Shown here: positions 9,417 to 18,945 of the stretch, piece by piece
How positions within the stretch are numbered: position 1 is the stretch's first letter
How the letters are laid out: every line of letters starts with the position of its first letter
Assembly: GCA_024641985.1 (NCBI GenBank)
Contig: JAHEBZ010000001.1
Coordinates: forward strand, 297,490 to 361,489
Length of the DNA: 64,000 bases
Origin: Rhodoluna sp.
Lineage (GTDB): Bacteria > Actinomycetota > Actinomycetes > Actinomycetales > Microbacteriaceae
Direction of reading: 5' to 3'
Program-made: the position numbers and the translations under genes
Notes under the pieces: generated by a model
What the model was told of the DNA's origin: nothing
Seen by the model: the letters and a program-made list of their open reading frames with translations, nothing else
The model's database searches: none

Positions 9417-12161
9417 GTGGCGCTACCACGCGTATACGACATAGCTAAAGAACTTGGAATCGATTCCAAGGTTGCCCTAGCCAAACTTCAAGAACTCGGC
9501 GAATTCGTCAAGAGCGGTTCTTCAACCATTGCCCCTCCGGTGGCCAAAAAACTTCGTGATGCTTTCCCAAACGCTGCACCTAAGGCAGAAGCGCCAAAGG
9601 CTGCGCCGAAGGCGACCCCAGCGCCTGCACCTGCCGCACCTGCCGCACCAGCGGCTGCGCCGGTTGCAGCAGTTCCAGGTCCAGCTGCCCCAGCAGCGCC
9701 CGCTCCAGCAGCGCCAGCGCCCGTGGCTTCAACTCAACAGGCAGCTCCAGCAGCTCCAGCAGCTCCCGCTGCTCCAGCGGCTCCGGCAGCGTCGAGCGCA
9801 GCTCCGGCGGCTCCAACTCCGGCTGCAGCAACTCCAGCAACTTCAACTCCGGGCATTCCACGCCCTGGCAACAACCCATTCGCTGCATCTCAGGGCATGG
9901 GAATTCCTCGCCCGGTTAGCCGCCCTGGCAACAACCCATTTGCGCCTTCGCAGGGCATGGGTCGTCCGGGTGCACCTCGTCCGGGCACTCCTCGTCCGGG
10001 CGGTCCACGTCCGGCTGGTGCCGGTGGCCCAGGTGGCGCTGGTCGTCCGGCTGGTGCCGGTGGCCCTGGTCGTCCGGGTGGTTTCTCGGGTGGCCCACGT
10101 CCGGCTGGTGCTGGTTTCCAGCGCCCAGGCGGCGCACCGGGTGCCGGTGGCGCTCCGGCAGCAGGCGGTTTCTCTCGCCCAGGCGGTGGCCCAGGCGGTC
10201 GCGGTCGCGGTGTTGGCGGCGGAACCGCAGGTGCCTTCGGTAAGGGTGGCGCACGCGGCCAGAGCAAGGCTCGCAAGTCAAAGCGCGCAAAACGCGAAGA
10301 ATTCGAACAGAGAAGCAATGCTCCATCGCTTGGTGGCGCGATTGTTCCACGCGGAGATGGTTCAACTGTCATTCGCATCCGTCGCGGATCTTCGATTCAA
10401 GACTTTGCAGACAAGATTGAAACCAACGCGGCTCAGCTAATTACCGTTTTGTTCCACCTCGGTCAAATGGCTACCGCTACTGCATCGCTCGACGAAGATA
10501 CCTTCCAGATTCTGGGCGAAGAGCTTGGTTACAAAATCGAAGTTGTGTCGCCTGAAGACGAAGAGCGCGAGTTGTTCGAAGGCTTCGGTCTCGACATCTC
10601 TACCGACTACGACGACGACGAAGATGACCTGGTTGCCCGCCCGCCTGTTGTTACCGTTATGGGTCACGTTGACCACGGTAAGACCCGCTTGCTTGACACC
10701 ATTCGCAACTCGAACGTTATCGCGGGCGAGGCCGGCGGCATCACCCAGCACATCGGTGCATACCAGGTGCACGTTCAGCACGATGGCATCGAGCGCGCGA
10801 TCACCTTTATCGACACCCCGGGTCACGAGGCGTTCACCGCTATGCGTGCCCGCGGTGCTCAGGTTACCGACCTTGCAATTCTTGTTGTAGCAGCCGACGA
10901 CGGCGTTATGCCGCAAACAATTGAAGCGCTTAATCACGCTCAATCTGCTGGCGTGCCAATTGTTGTTGCAGTCAACAAGACCGATAAAGAGGGTGCAAAC
11001 CCAGCCAAGATTCGCCAGCAGCTAACCGAGTTCAACCTGGTTGCCGAAGAATATGGTGGCGATGTTATGTTCGTCGATGTCTCTGCGCTAACTGGCAAGG
11101 GCATGGCCGAGCTTCTCGATGCAGTTCTGCTAACCGCCGATGCTGCACTCGACATGCGAGCAAACCCAAACAAGGATGCCCGCGGTGTTGCCATCGAAGC
11201 CAACCTAGATAAGGGTCGCGGTTCGGTTGCCACTGTGCTAATTCAGTCTGGAACCCTGCGCGTTGGTGACTCAATCGTTGCCGGTGCGGCCCACGGCCGT
11301 GTGCGTGCAATGTTTGATGAAAACGGCAACGCGGTTGAAGCCGCCGAGCCAAGCCGCCCGGTTCAGGTTTTGGGTCTTCAGTCAGTGCCTCGAGCCGGCG
11401 ATACCTTCGTGGTTACCGACGACGAGCGTCAGGCGCGTCAGATCGCCGAAAAGCGTGAAGCCGCAGATCGCAACGCACTTCTTGCAAAAACTCGCAAGCG
11501 CATCAGCCTCGAAGACTTCACCAAGGCCCTCGAAGATGGCAAGGTTGAGTCACTCAACCTCGTTATCAAGGGTGATGTTTCTGGTGCCGTTGAAGCACTC
11601 GAAGACTCACTTCTCAAGATCGAAGTTGACGACTCTGTTCAGTTGCGCATCATCCACCGTGGTGTTGGTGCAATCACCGAATCTGATGTCAACCTTGCCA
11701 CTGTTGATAACGCGATCATCATCGGTTTCAATGTCAAGCCAGACAACAAGGCCAAAGAGCGCGCAGACCGCGAGGGTGTCGACATTCGTCAGTACTCGGT
11801 CATCTATGCCGTTCTCGACGACATCGAGAAGGCTCTCAAGGGCATGCTCAAGCCAGAATACGAAGAGGCGCAGCTCGGTACCGCAGAGGTTCGCGAACTG
11901 TTCAAGTCTTCAAAGGTCGGAACCATCGCAGGTTCGATCGTTCGTTCTGGTTCGATCAGGCGCAACTCGCTTGCCCGCGTTCTTCGCGACGGCAAGGTTC
12001 TCGTTGACAACCTCAAGATCGAGTCGCTAAAGCGCTTCAAGGATGACGCCACCGAAGTCAAGACCGACTTCGAATGTGGTATCGGACTTCAGGGCTTCAA
12101 CGATCTTCAGCTTGGAGACATCATCGAGACCTTCGAAATGCGCGAAAAGCCTCGCGCCTAA
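9417..12161 (+). CDS. infB: Translation initiation factor IF-2
   Basis: GTPase that places initiator tRNA on the 30S subunit and promotes subunit joining. 914 residues. A short N-terminal helical module (1-50) is followed by a low-complexity linker: Ala/Pro-rich at about 55-145, then Gly/Arg/Pro-rich at about 145-285. The G domain starts at residue 416 with G1 GHVDHGKT (416-423), then DTPGHEAF (G3) and NKTD (G4). Domains II, III and the initiator-tRNA-binding C domain complete it. The start is GTG with ribosome binding site AGGAG, part of which is in a hairpin. The repetitive linker gives long spurious open frames on other strands. Confidence 0.97.
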   Translation: MALPRVYDIAKELGIDSKVALAKLQELGEFVKSGSSTIAPPVAKKLRDAFPNAAPKAEAPKAAPKATPAPAPAAPAAPAAAPVAAVPGPAAPAAPAPAAPAPVASTQQAAPAAPAAPAAPAAPAASSAAPAAPTPAAATPATSTPGIPRPGNNPFAASQGMGIPRPVSRPGNNPFAPSQGMGRPGAPRPGTPRPGGPRPAGAGGPGGAGRPAGAGGPGRPGGFSGGPRPAGAGFQRPGGAPGAGGAPAAGGFSRPGGGPGGRGRGVGGGTAGAFGKGGARGQSKARKSKRAKREEFEQRSNAPSLGGAIVPRGDGSTVIRIRRGSSIQDFADKIETNAAQLITVLFHLGQMATATASLDEDTFQILGEELGYKIEVVSPEDEERELFEGFGLDISTDYDDDEDDLVARPPVVTVMGHVDHGKTRLLDTIRNSNVIAGEAGGITQHIGAYQVHVQHDGIERAITFIDTPGHEAFTAMRARGAQVTDLAILVVAADDGVMPQTIEALNHAQSAGVPIVVAVNKTDKEGANPAKIRQQLTEFNLVAEEYGGDVMFVDVSALTGKGMAELLDAVLLTADAALDMRANPNKDARGVAIEANLDKGRGSVATVLIQSGTLRVGDSIVAGAAHGRVRAMFDENGNAVEAAEPSRPVQVLGLQSVPRAGDTFVVTDDERQARQIAEKREAADRNALLAKTRKRISLEDFTKALEDGKVESLNLVIKGDVSGAVEALEDSLLKIEVDDSVQLRIIHRGVGAITESDVNLATVDNAIIIGFNVKPDNKAKERADREGVDIRQYSVIYAVLDDIEKALKGMLKPEYEEAQLGTAEVRELFKSSKVGTIAGSIVRSGSIRRNSLARVLRDGKVLVDNLKIESLKRFKDDATEVKTDFECGIGLQGFNDLQLGDIIETFEMREKPRA
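9861..9960 (+). repeat. Tandem 60-bp repeat inside the infB linker
   Basis: Positions 9861-9900 and 9921-9960 are near-identical copies at a 60-base period, sharing CGCCCTGGCAACAACCCATT exactly. They encode two copies of [14 protein letters not shown] in the flexible IF-2 linker. This is an in-frame coding repeat, prone to length change. Confidence 0.85.
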
Positions 12162-12172
12162 GGAACTGACAG

Positions 12173-12625
12173 ATGGTAGACGTTGCCCGCGCCAGAAAGC
12201 TGGCGGAACGCATTAAAGTTTTGGTAGCCGAAGCCCTAGAGAAGGCCGTAAAGGACCCCGATCTAGGCTTCGTCACCATCACCGACGTAAAAGTTACTCC
12301 CGATCTTCAGCACTCAACCATTTTCTACACGGTTTATGGTTCGGCCGAAGATAAAAAGCGCAGCGGTGAAATTATCGAGCGCAACAGGGGAGTGATTCGC
12401 CGTCAGGTTGGTCACAATTTAAACATTCGACTAACCCCAACCATTGAGTTCATCGCCGACGAAATTCCAGAAACCGCGGCTCACATGAACGACTTGCTTG
12501 CCGAAGCCAGGGCGCGCGACGCAGATGTTGCTCGCATCGCCTCAGAGGCCAAGTGGGCCGGTGACGAGAACCCATACAAAGAGCCGCGCCAAGTTGCTGA
12601 CCCGTATGACGAGGACGAAGACTAA
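12173..12625 (+). CDS. rbfA: 30S ribosome-binding factor A
   Basis: KH-fold protein that assists late 30S maturation near 16S helix 1. 150 residues, slightly longer than E. coli RbfA because of an acidic tail (ending DPYDEDED). Core family features are visible: ARKLAERIKVLVAEAL at the N-terminus, DPDLGFVTITDVKVTPDL in the middle and RLTPTIEFIAD toward the end. It starts 11 nt after infB, and truB begins directly after its stop codon, so the three are one transcription unit. Confidence 0.94.
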   Translation: MVDVARARKLAERIKVLVAEALEKAVKDPDLGFVTITDVKVTPDLQHSTIFYTVYGSAEDKKRSGEIIERNRGVIRRQVGHNLNIRLTPTIEFIADEIPETAAHMNDLLAEARARDADVARIASEAKWAGDENPYKEPRQVADPYDEDED

Positions 12626-13534
12626 ATGTCTTCTGGCCTGGTTCTAATCGACAAGCCTTCTGGCTGGACCAGTCACGATGTGGTTGCTCGCCTTCGCAAG
12701 ATTGCGGGCACTCGTCGGGTTGGCCACGCCGGCACGTTAGATCCAATGGCTACGGGCCTTCTTGTTATTGGCATTAATTCGGCTACAAAATTGCTCACTT
12801 TCTTGGTTGGCGAAGATAAAACCTACGAAGCAACGATTCGTCTGGGCGCATCCACCATCACCGACGACAAAGAATCCGACTATCTAGAGCTTGCTTCGGT
12901 TGCTGATCTGAAAGCCATCACTACTGACAAACTAGAAAAGGCTTTGGATGCGCTTCGCGGTGACATCATGCAAGTGCCTAGTTCGGTCAGTGCAATCAAA
13001 GTAAACGGCGAACGCGCTTATGCCAAGGTGCGCTCGGGCGACGAGGTAAAACTTGCTGCTAGGCCGGTTTCAATCAAGCGATTTGCGGTGGTTGGTCAAC
13101 CGCGCCCAGTTGAAGAAAGCGGTCAAAGTTTTATTGATTTTGATGCGGTGATTGAGTGCACCTCCGGAACATACATTCGGGCGTTGGCCCGAGATTTGGG
13201 CGCCGCTCTCGGCGTTGGCGGCCACCTCACCGCACTGCGGCGAACCCAAGTGGGCAGCTATTCAGTAGCCGATGCTCAAAGGCTAGAAGACCTAACTTCT
13301 GAAAACCTATCCGTATTAGATATCGCGGTTGCCGCACGGCAACAATTCACCCCACGCGAATTGAGCAGCCAAGACGAACTCGACCTGCGTCACGGCAAGC
13401 GCCTCAAGGCAGGCACCCAAGCGGCTGAGCCAATTGCTGCTTTTGCGCCAGATGGTCGCCTGGTTGCCATGCTTACCAAGTCGGGCAAAGATCTGAAATC
13501 CTTGGTCGTTTTTGCGGTGCACACAGATGCTTAA
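12626..13534 (+). CDS. truB: tRNA pseudouridine(55) synthase TruB
   Basis: Isomerises U55 in the T-loop of nearly all tRNAs. 302 residues. The catalytic aspartate is D39 in HAGTLDPMATG; the N-terminal signature DKPSGWTSHDVV and the GTYIRALARDLG block are intact, and a C-terminal PUA-like region follows. The ATG begins at the base after the rbfA stop. The 3' end overlaps the next gene's ATG by 8 nt. Confidence 0.95.
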   Translation: MSSGLVLIDKPSGWTSHDVVARLRKIAGTRRVGHAGTLDPMATGLLVIGINSATKLLTFLVGEDKTYEATIRLGASTITDDKESDYLELASVADLKAITTDKLEKALDALRGDIMQVPSSVSAIKVNGERAYAKVRSGDEVKLAARPVSIKRFAVVGQPRPVEESGQSFIDFDAVIECTSGTYIRALARDLGAALGVGGHLTALRRTQVGSYSVADAQRLEDLTSENLSVLDIAVAARQQFTPRELSSQDELDLRHGKRLKAGTQAAEPIAAFAPDGRLVAMLTKSGKDLKSLVVFAVHTDA

Positions 13535-13892
13535 TTGGCTCTACGAAGGTCAACTCTGGATTTATTCGATTGCCGGTATGTTGGCCGTAATTCTGGGGCT
13601 GATCAAACGCAAACCGAGTGGCTTAACCATTGCCTGTGTGGCTCTGGTTGAGCTTGGGCTGCTTCTTCAGCTCGGCGCTTCGGTGGTTCTAGTGATTGGT
13701 GGCGAACGCGCCAAACAAGACACTTTTGAATTCTTCGCCTATTTGCTGGTGGCAATTTTGATTCCGGTTGGGGCAGCCTTCTGGGCCTTAATCGAGCGAA
13801 CAAGGTGGTCGACAGTTATTTTGGGCGTCGGCGCTCTAACAGTGGCAGTGATGCTGGTGCGCATGAATCAGATTTGGACCGGTTCTAACTAG
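13527..13892 (+). CDS. Small integral membrane protein of unknown function
   Basis: 121 residues from the ATG at 13527; an in-frame TTG at 13512 is a less likely start. Four predicted membrane helices (about 10-25, 33-58, 68-90 and 95-113) separated by short basic turns (KRKPSG, ERTRW). The start overlaps the truB stop, suggesting translational coupling. Small four-helix proteins are often seen beside ribF/truB in actinobacteria, but I do not recognise a family with certainty and assign no function. Confidence 0.75.
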   Translation: MLNWLYEGQLWIYSIAGMLAVILGLIKRKPSGLTIACVALVELGLLLQLGASVVLVIGGERAKQDTFEFFAYLLVAILIPVGAAFWALIERTRWSTVILGVGALTVAVMLVRMNQIWTGSN

Positions 13893-13895
13893 ATA

Positions 13896-13917
13896 ATTCA
13901 CCTGCCGTTCACCCGGT
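13896..13917 (+). promoter_or_regulatory. Candidate PHO box upstream of pstC
   Basis: Two adjacent 11-nt direct repeats, ATTCACCTGCC (13896-13906) and GTTCACCCGGT (13907-13917), match the 11-nt GTTCACC unit of actinobacterial PhoP/RegX3 boxes. On the same 11-nt grid CTTCACA recurs at 13929. This fits phosphate-starvation control of the pst genes that begin 40 nt downstream. Confidence 0.65.
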
Positions 13918-13956
13918 GAAAAGGTTTGCTTCACATAGCAAAGCAACTATTTAGGC

Positions 13957-14934
13957 ATGACTGTGAATGTCGAACGACCGATTGCTGTGCGCCGCAAGCT
14001 GGCCGCCAAACCATTCTCACGAGCAGACCGTCTTTTCTTTGGTGTAGCCAAGGCGGCTGCCTTCTCGGCGATCGTCATCGTATTGCTAATTCTGGCTTTC
14101 TTGCTTAGCCGGTCGGCCTCAACTTTTGCCGAACAGGGCATCATTGATTTCATCTTCGGTTCAACCTGGGATGCCTCGCTTAGCCCAATCAAAATGCAAC
14201 TTTGGCCAATGCTTTGGGGCTCGATTCTGATTTCACTTATCGGAACCGTGTTGGCAGTTCCGATGGCAATTTCGATTGCCTATTTCATCGAGTTCATGGC
14301 GCCAAAGCGTGTGGCAAAAGTAGCCACGCTGGTTGTTGACCTGATGGCTGCAATTCCTTCGATAGTTTTGGGCCTCTGGGGAGCCTTCGTGTTCACCGAT
14401 GTAGCTGCTGGCTGGTCTAAGCAACTGAATGCCCTGTTTGGTTTCATTCCAATTTTTGAAAACAACTCAGACAACTTCCTTCGCAGTCCGTTCATCGCAG
14501 GTTTAGTGGTTACTGTCATGATCGTTCCGATCATCGCCTCTATAACCCGCGAAATTTTTAGCCAGATGGACCGCGACATAATCAATGCTTCTTTGGCGCT
14601 GGGCGGCAACCGCGAATCAACATTGCGCAAGGTAATTCTGCCAACCGCCGGTGGTGGCGTGGTGGGTGGCATTCTGCTCGGTTTGGGGCGCGCCCTCGGC
14701 GAAACAGTTGCAATCCTCTACGTTTTGAACCTTGTCTTCGATACCAACTGGTACCAAATTCTCGAATCAAAGGGTGGCTCGATCGCCTCGATGATCATTT
14801 CAAAATTTGGTGAAGCTGGCCCCGAAGAAGTCGGTGGCCTCATGGCTGCCGGCGTGGTGCTATTCGTTTTCACCCTGATTATCAACGCCCTGGCGTCATA
14901 CATCGTTGCAAAGGCTCAACCATGGAGAAAATAA
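13957..14934 (+). CDS. pstC: Phosphate ABC transporter permease PstC
   Basis: One of two membrane subunits of the high-affinity Pst phosphate importer. 325 residues with about six membrane helices, the first at 33-53 after a basic cytoplasmic start. The permease loop INASLALGGNRESTLRKVIL near 208-228 is the site that contacts PstB. First gene of pstC-pstA-pstB-pstS; its 3' end overlaps pstA by 13 nt. A candidate PHO box lies 40 nt upstream. Confidence 0.95.
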   Translation: MTVNVERPIAVRRKLAAKPFSRADRLFFGVAKAAAFSAIVIVLLILAFLLSRSASTFAEQGIIDFIFGSTWDASLSPIKMQLWPMLWGSILISLIGTVLAVPMAISIAYFIEFMAPKRVAKVATLVVDLMAAIPSIVLGLWGAFVFTDVAAGWSKQLNALFGFIPIFENNSDNFLRSPFIAGLVVTVMIVPIIASITREIFSQMDRDIINASLALGGNRESTLRKVILPTAGGGVVGGILLGLGRALGETVAILYVLNLVFDTNWYQILESKGGSIASMIISKFGEAGPEEVGGLMAAGVVLFVFTLIINALASYIVAKAQPWRK

Positions 14935-16004
14935 TCGACCTCAGCCCTGTAGCCCGACCAGTCGGTAGGGAATCTGCACCCTGGTCGCGAATCCAACTCA
15001 AGACTCGAGTGGCCGTTGCATTCGCTTCGGTTGTTCCAGCCATCCTTGGTTTGACTGTGCTTTTGCTCACCGGCATAGATTTCATGGCGATGCTGTTTGC
15101 GGTTTTTCTGCCAATTCAGGTTATAGCTGCGGCCCTAGTCGGTGTGTTGGTTTACGGTCGGCGCGGAGTTTTAGAGGGTCTGCTGGTCGTCGTGACCATT
15201 TTCTGCGCTTCATTCATCGTGGTTCTGCTCGGGTCGGTTCTCTGGTCGGTAATCGCGAATGGCTCGCAGGCCCTCAGCTGGCAATTCATCGGCCAGAACA
15301 ACTACTACATCAAGCCCAACACCAGCCTTGAATATGGTGGCGTGGGTCACGCGATCATCGGTTCGCTGCTTATCGTTGGCACCTCAACCCTGGTCACGGT
15401 GCCGATGGGGTTGGCCACGGCTGTTTATCTAACCGAAACCCAGGGCAAGACCAAGGGGCTCATCCGCACGTTGCTACAAGCCATGTCTGGTTTGCCATCG
15501 GTGGTTTCCGGTCTGTTCATTTACGCCGCGTTCATCGCCTCTGGAATCACTACCTATGCAGGCTGGACAGGCTCATTGGCATTGATTCCTTTGATGTTGC
15601 CTACTGTGGCGCGCGTTTCAGAAGAGGCCCTTCGACTGGTTCCGCAAGAACTGCGTAACGGAGCGCTCGCACTGGGCGCTCCCGCGTGGCGAGCATTCAT
15701 GCTGGTAACTTTGCCGGCAGCTCGTTCTGGAATGGTCACTGCCGTACTTCTTGGAATTGCCCGCGTTATTGGCGAAACCGCCCCACTGGTGTTGACAACC
15801 TTTGCCGCTGACCGCACCAATTTGAACCTTTTCGGCGGAGCAATGGCTTCACTGCCAACCTATCTCTTTGGTTTTATTTCAATGGGTTTCGACGAGAGCA
15901 TTCAGCGCGCTTGGGGTGCCGCTCTAGTCATCATGATCCTGGTAGCCATCCTTTTCACAACCGCGCGTCTAGCGTCGCGCACCCGCACAACGGCCAGAAA
16001 GTAA
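14922..16004 (+). CDS. pstA: Phosphate ABC transporter permease PstA
   Basis: Second Pst permease, 360 residues, longer than E. coli PstA because of an N-terminal region with two or three extra hydrophobic segments (about 25-105) before the transporter core; such extensions are seen in actinobacteria. The ATPase-contact loop [20 protein letters not shown] lies near 240-265. It overlaps pstC by 13 nt and is 7 nt from pstB, so all three are tightly coupled. Confidence 0.94.
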   Translation: MEKIIDLSPVARPVGRESAPWSRIQLKTRVAVAFASVVPAILGLTVLLLTGIDFMAMLFAVFLPIQVIAAALVGVLVYGRRGVLEGLLVVVTIFCASFIVVLLGSVLWSVIANGSQALSWQFIGQNNYYIKPNTSLEYGGVGHAIIGSLLIVGTSTLVTVPMGLATAVYLTETQGKTKGLIRTLLQAMSGLPSVVSGLFIYAAFIASGITTYAGWTGSLALIPLMLPTVARVSEEALRLVPQELRNGALALGAPAWRAFMLVTLPAARSGMVTAVLLGIARVIGETAPLVLTTFAADRTNLNLFGGAMASLPTYLFGFISMGFDESIQRAWGAALVIMILVAILFTTARLASRTRTTARK

Positions 16005-16011
16005 AGCGAAC

Positions 16012-16791
16012 ATGACACTAAACGACTCGCACCTTCGCTCCGAAGACGTAAATGTCTGGTTTGGAGAGCGCCACGTGCTTAAGAACGTTTCGCTAGAGTT
16101 TCCAAGCAACCAGGTCACAGCTTTGATTGGTCCTTCGGGTTGCGGAAAATCTACTTTCATCCGCACGTTGAACCGCATGCACGAGCTGATCCCCTCGGCC
16201 GGTTTTGGCGGCAAGGTGTTACTCGACGGCGAAGACATCTATGGTGAAGGCGTCGACCCGGTAAAAGTTCGACTCAAGGTAGGAATGGTCTTCCAAAAGC
16301 CAAACCCCTTCCCAACCATGACGATCAAAGAAAACGTACTTTCTGGGTTAAAGCTGTCGGGCCGCAAGTCGGAAAACGCGATTGAACTTGTCGAGACCTC
16401 GCTGCGTCGAGCGTCGATTTGGAACGAGGTGAAGGATCGCCTTAATGACCCTGCGATTTCGCTCTCGGGTGGGCAACAGCAGCGCCTTTGCATCGCGCGT
16501 TCTTTAGCGATGGACCCTGAGGTTTTGTTGATGGATGAGCCATGCTCAGCGCTAGACCCTGGATCGACTCGTCGCATTGAAGAGACGATTCTAGAGCTTG
16601 CGCCACAGATGACGATTGTGATTGTTACTCACAACATGCAACAAGCCCAGCGCGTTGCAGACCAAACCGCTTTCTTTTTGGCCGAGGATGGCAACCCGGG
16701 CTATGTGGTCGAGTTTGGTCGCACCGAGCAGGTTTTCGAACAGCCGATTGATCCTCGCACCAACGACTATGTCAACGGACACTTCGGGTAA
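16012..16791 (+). CDS. pstB: Phosphate ABC transporter ATP-binding protein PstB
   Basis: ATPase that powers the Pst importer. 259 residues. Walker [10 protein letters not shown] at 40-48, Q-loop in VFQKPNPFP, signature [13 protein letters not shown], Walker [14 protein letters not shown] and the switch histidine in IVTHNMQQ are all present. It closely follows pstA. phoU, which often follows pstB, is not in this block. Confidence 0.96.
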   Translation: MTLNDSHLRSEDVNVWFGERHVLKNVSLEFPSNQVTALIGPSGCGKSTFIRTLNRMHELIPSAGFGGKVLLDGEDIYGEGVDPVKVRLKVGMVFQKPNPFPTMTIKENVLSGLKLSGRKSENAIELVETSLRRASIWNEVKDRLNDPAISLSGGQQQRLCIARSLAMDPEVLLMDEPCSALDPGSTRRIEETILELAPQMTIVIVTHNMQQAQRVADQTAFFLAEDGNPGYVVEFGRTEQVFEQPIDPRTNDYVNGHFG

Positions 16792-16841
16792 CCCATTGTT
16801 CACCTTGGCTTTGCTTTAAAGCCACGCAATTCGTTCATTCG

Positions 16842-16863
16842 GTTAACTTTCGGTTGGTTCAAT
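16842..16863 (+). promoter_or_regulatory. Candidate PHO box upstream of pstS
   Basis: Adjacent 11-nt units GTTAACTTTCG (16842-16852) and GTTGGTTCAAT (16853-16863), preceded on the same grid by TCGTTCATTCG (16831-16841). The first resembles the GTTAACC-type unit of PhoP/RegX3 sites. The match is weaker than at pstC, but the position 40 nt before pstS supports it. Confidence 0.42.
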
Positions 16864-16902
16864 AAGAGCGTTGAAAGACAAACATTAATCTAGGAGAAAT
16901 CA

Positions 16903-17910
16903 ATGAAACGCTCTCTAACTGGCATCATCGCAGCGGTTGCTCTAGCTAGCACAGTGGCACTTGTTGGCCCAGCTGCCATGGCCAAAGAGACCATCAAGGC
17001 TTCGGGTGCTTCTTACCCAAACGCAATCCTTCAGGCTTGCAAAACCCACTACGCAGATGCTGACCTCGTCTACACCTCAACTGGTTCAGGCACCGGCCGA
17101 TCACAGTTCAAGTCAGGCGCTACAAACTTCGGCATGTCAGATGCTCCTTACAAGGCTGGCGACGCCCCAGCAAAGATGACTTACATTCCACTTATCGGTG
17201 GCCCAATCGCCATGGTTTACAACGTTCCTGGTCTAACCAAGGTCAACCTAACCGCGCCGATCATCGCCGACATCTACCTTGGCAACATCACCAAGTGGAA
17301 CGACAAGGCAATTGTTGCCATCAACAAGGGTGCCAAGCTTCCTGCCGATGCAATCCAGCCGGTTTACCGCCAGGATTCTTCGGGAACCTCAGAAAACTTC
17401 ACCGCTTACCTAGCTCAGGCTGCTGCCGGCAAGGGATTCAAGGCTGCGTCAACCTTCAACACCATCACTGGTGTAAAGGGCACCGCTGCCAACCAGAACA
17501 CCGGTGTTACCACCGCTGTGAAGAACACCAAGTTCTCGATCGCTTACGCTGACCTCTCAGACGCAATGTCTCAGAAACTGCAGACCGCTTGGCTAAAGAA
17601 TGGTGTTGGCCAGTTCATCAAGCCAGATGTTCGCTCATCAAAGACTTTCTTGGCACAGCAGATTGTTAACAAGAAGGGCGTGGTTAGCTTCCAGTACACC
17701 GCACCAATCAAGAACGCTTACAACCTGTCGCTAGTTTCTTACGCACTTGCTCCAGCGGGTCGCGGCCAGGCAGCCGACAAGTATGTTGCTGGTTTCCTAA
17801 CCGACTTCGTCAAGTCATGTGCACCGGCTGAGGCAGCAAAGATTGGCTACGTAGCAATCGATGGTCAGCTAAAGGCGACCGCGCTAAACCTAATCGAGCT
17901 GATCGGCTAG
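16903..17910 (+). CDS. pstS: Phosphate-binding protein PstS
   Basis: Captures phosphate outside the membrane and delivers it to PstCA. 335 residues. Ligand-contact motifs of the family are present: SGASYPNAI after the signal, STGSGTGRSQF (phosphate loop), FGMSDAPY and RQDSSGTSENF. The N-terminus is a Sec signal ending in an AMA-K type I cleavage site; there is no lipobox cysteine, so the mature protein should not be lipid-anchored, which is unusual for a Gram-positive. It lies last in the pst block, after a 111-nt gap with its own candidate PHO box and ribosome binding site (AGGAG). Confidence 0.94.
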   Translation: MKRSLTGIIAAVALASTVALVGPAAMAKETIKASGASYPNAILQACKTHYADADLVYTSTGSGTGRSQFKSGATNFGMSDAPYKAGDAPAKMTYIPLIGGPIAMVYNVPGLTKVNLTAPIIADIYLGNITKWNDKAIVAINKGAKLPADAIQPVYRQDSSGTSENFTAYLAQAAAGKGFKAASTFNTITGVKGTAANQNTGVTTAVKNTKFSIAYADLSDAMSQKLQTAWLKNGVGQFIKPDVRSSKTFLAQQIVNKKGVVSFQYTAPIKNAYNLSLVSYALAPAGRGQAADKYVAGFLTDFVKSCAPAEAAKIGYVAIDGQLKATALNLIELIG

Positions 17911-17930
17911 TTTCAAAGATTCATCGGGGG

Positions 17931-17959
17931 AGAGCACGGCCAATCTCTGGTCGTGCTCT
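17931..17959 (+). terminator. Hairpin after pstS, possible terminator
   Basis: AGAGCACGGCCA pairs with TGGTCGTGCTCT around the loop ATCTC, a 12-bp stem with one G-T pair. Only a short T-rich tail follows, so it may be a leaky terminator or 3' stabiliser that sets pstS apart from the next gene. Confidence 0.5.
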
Positions 17960-17999
17960 TCGCCAGTTTCAAATAGAAATAGATCGCAGGAGATGGAAG

Positions 18000-18917
18000 A
18001 TGTTCAAGAAGACTATTAGCGCATCAGTTATTGCTCTAGGAATTTCGATGGGGCTAACCGCTTGTGATCCACCCATGCCACCCGATGTTCTAGCCGCCCT
18101 GGCTGAGCAAACCGTCACCTGTGAGTCGGGGGCCGTAAACGTAGCCTTTCCAGCATCCGTAGCAGACCTTACCGGCGGCTGGCAGGGCGCCCTTGCCGAT
18201 TCATGCGCCGATATGACCATAAACGTTGTCGATGCCAACGACGAATCGGCCGACGTAATCATTTCTGCGACCGGCGAATTCTCGGCTGCCTGTAAACCTT
18301 TTGAACAATTGCCCTTTGCCCAAGATGGCATGGTGCTTGCGTTTCTCAACTCCGAGCTGGCATCTCTAGATATCACTCCAGAGATTGTTGCCGGCATTCT
18401 CGCCGGCAAAATCACCGACTGGAGCGACCCCGCGATTACCGCAGTAAACGGCGGAGTTGCTGCTAGCGCCTTAGCAATAAATGTTCTTCCAACCGCCCAG
18501 GCAAATGGACTCGGCGAAACCAAGGCCTGGCTTTCGAGCCTTGGGTTAGACAATTCGGCCTCAAAGGTGTCACCAATTCCCTTTGATGACGGCATGGCAC
18601 TCACCTCGATGGCAGAGGGCGACGTCGCACTAACTACCTACTCGTCGGCGCTCTACAACTACTCAACGGTGGCTACCGTGAGCTCGAACGGCGAGGCGCT
18701 GCAATTTCTAGGCGGCTTTGCGCTTACTGCCAACCTGTGTGGCGAAGACACCCTGGTTAAGCGAGCAGTAGTTAAATATCTCTTGCGCCAAGACTCACAG
18801 GGGGCCTTGCTTTCGGGTGTAGTTTTGCCGCTTGCCGATGATGTTCGACTCGCCGCAGTTACGAAGGTCTCAAAAGGTCTTCCAGTGCCATCTGATTTGC
18901 CCACTCCTGAACAGTAG
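18000..18917 (+). CDS. PstS-like lipoprotein lacking the phosphate-binding motifs
   Basis: 305-residue predicted lipoprotein: signal helix then lipobox LTAC with the lipid cysteine at about residue 22. The middle is clearly homologous to PstS (ITPEIVAGILAGKITDWSDP here, beside TAPIIADIYLGNITKWNDKA in pstS). The phosphate-contact motifs are replaced: nothing resembles GSGTGRS, the SDAPY motif reads as SATGEF, and RQDSSGTSE becomes PTAQANGLGE. It follows pstS at 89 nt with a good ribosome binding site (AGGAG). It may bind another ligand, help tether or present the unanchored PstS, or act as a sensor; these are guesses. No frameshift is visible, so it looks functional rather than decayed. Confidence 0.8.
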   Translation: MFKKTISASVIALGISMGLTACDPPMPPDVLAALAEQTVTCESGAVNVAFPASVADLTGGWQGALADSCADMTINVVDANDESADVIISATGEFSAACKPFEQLPFAQDGMVLAFLNSELASLDITPEIVAGILAGKITDWSDPAITAVNGGVAASALAINVLPTAQANGLGETKAWLSSLGLDNSASKVSPIPFDDGMALTSMAEGDVALTTYSSALYNYSTVATVSSNGEALQFLGGFALTANLCGEDTLVKRAVVKYLLRQDSQGALLSGVVLPLADDVRLAAVTKVSKGLPVPSDLPTPEQ

Positions 18918-18933
18918 GCAAGGCTCGATTGGT

Positions 18934-18939
18934 TAGGCT
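18934..18939 (+). promoter_or_regulatory. -10 box of the 133-residue membrane protein gene
   Basis: TAGGCT followed by six bases and the ATG at 18946 (coordinate certain to within one base); no ribosome binding site. Confidence 0.55.
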
Positions 18940-18945
18940 TGTCGA

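Noticed and set aside
9640..9840. CRISPR-like short repeats
   Set aside because: The repeats are Ala/Pro codons within infB, in frame, without spacers of even length.
9580..10378. Long Pro/Leu- or Arg/Pro-rich open frames antisense to and out of frame with infB
   Set aside because: They arise from the GC-skewed repetitive linker codons, have no start signals or family features, and infB itself is certain.
13893..18917. The pst block as a horizontally acquired island
   Set aside because: Base composition and codon style look like the neighbours, and no integrase, tRNA or direct repeats flank it.
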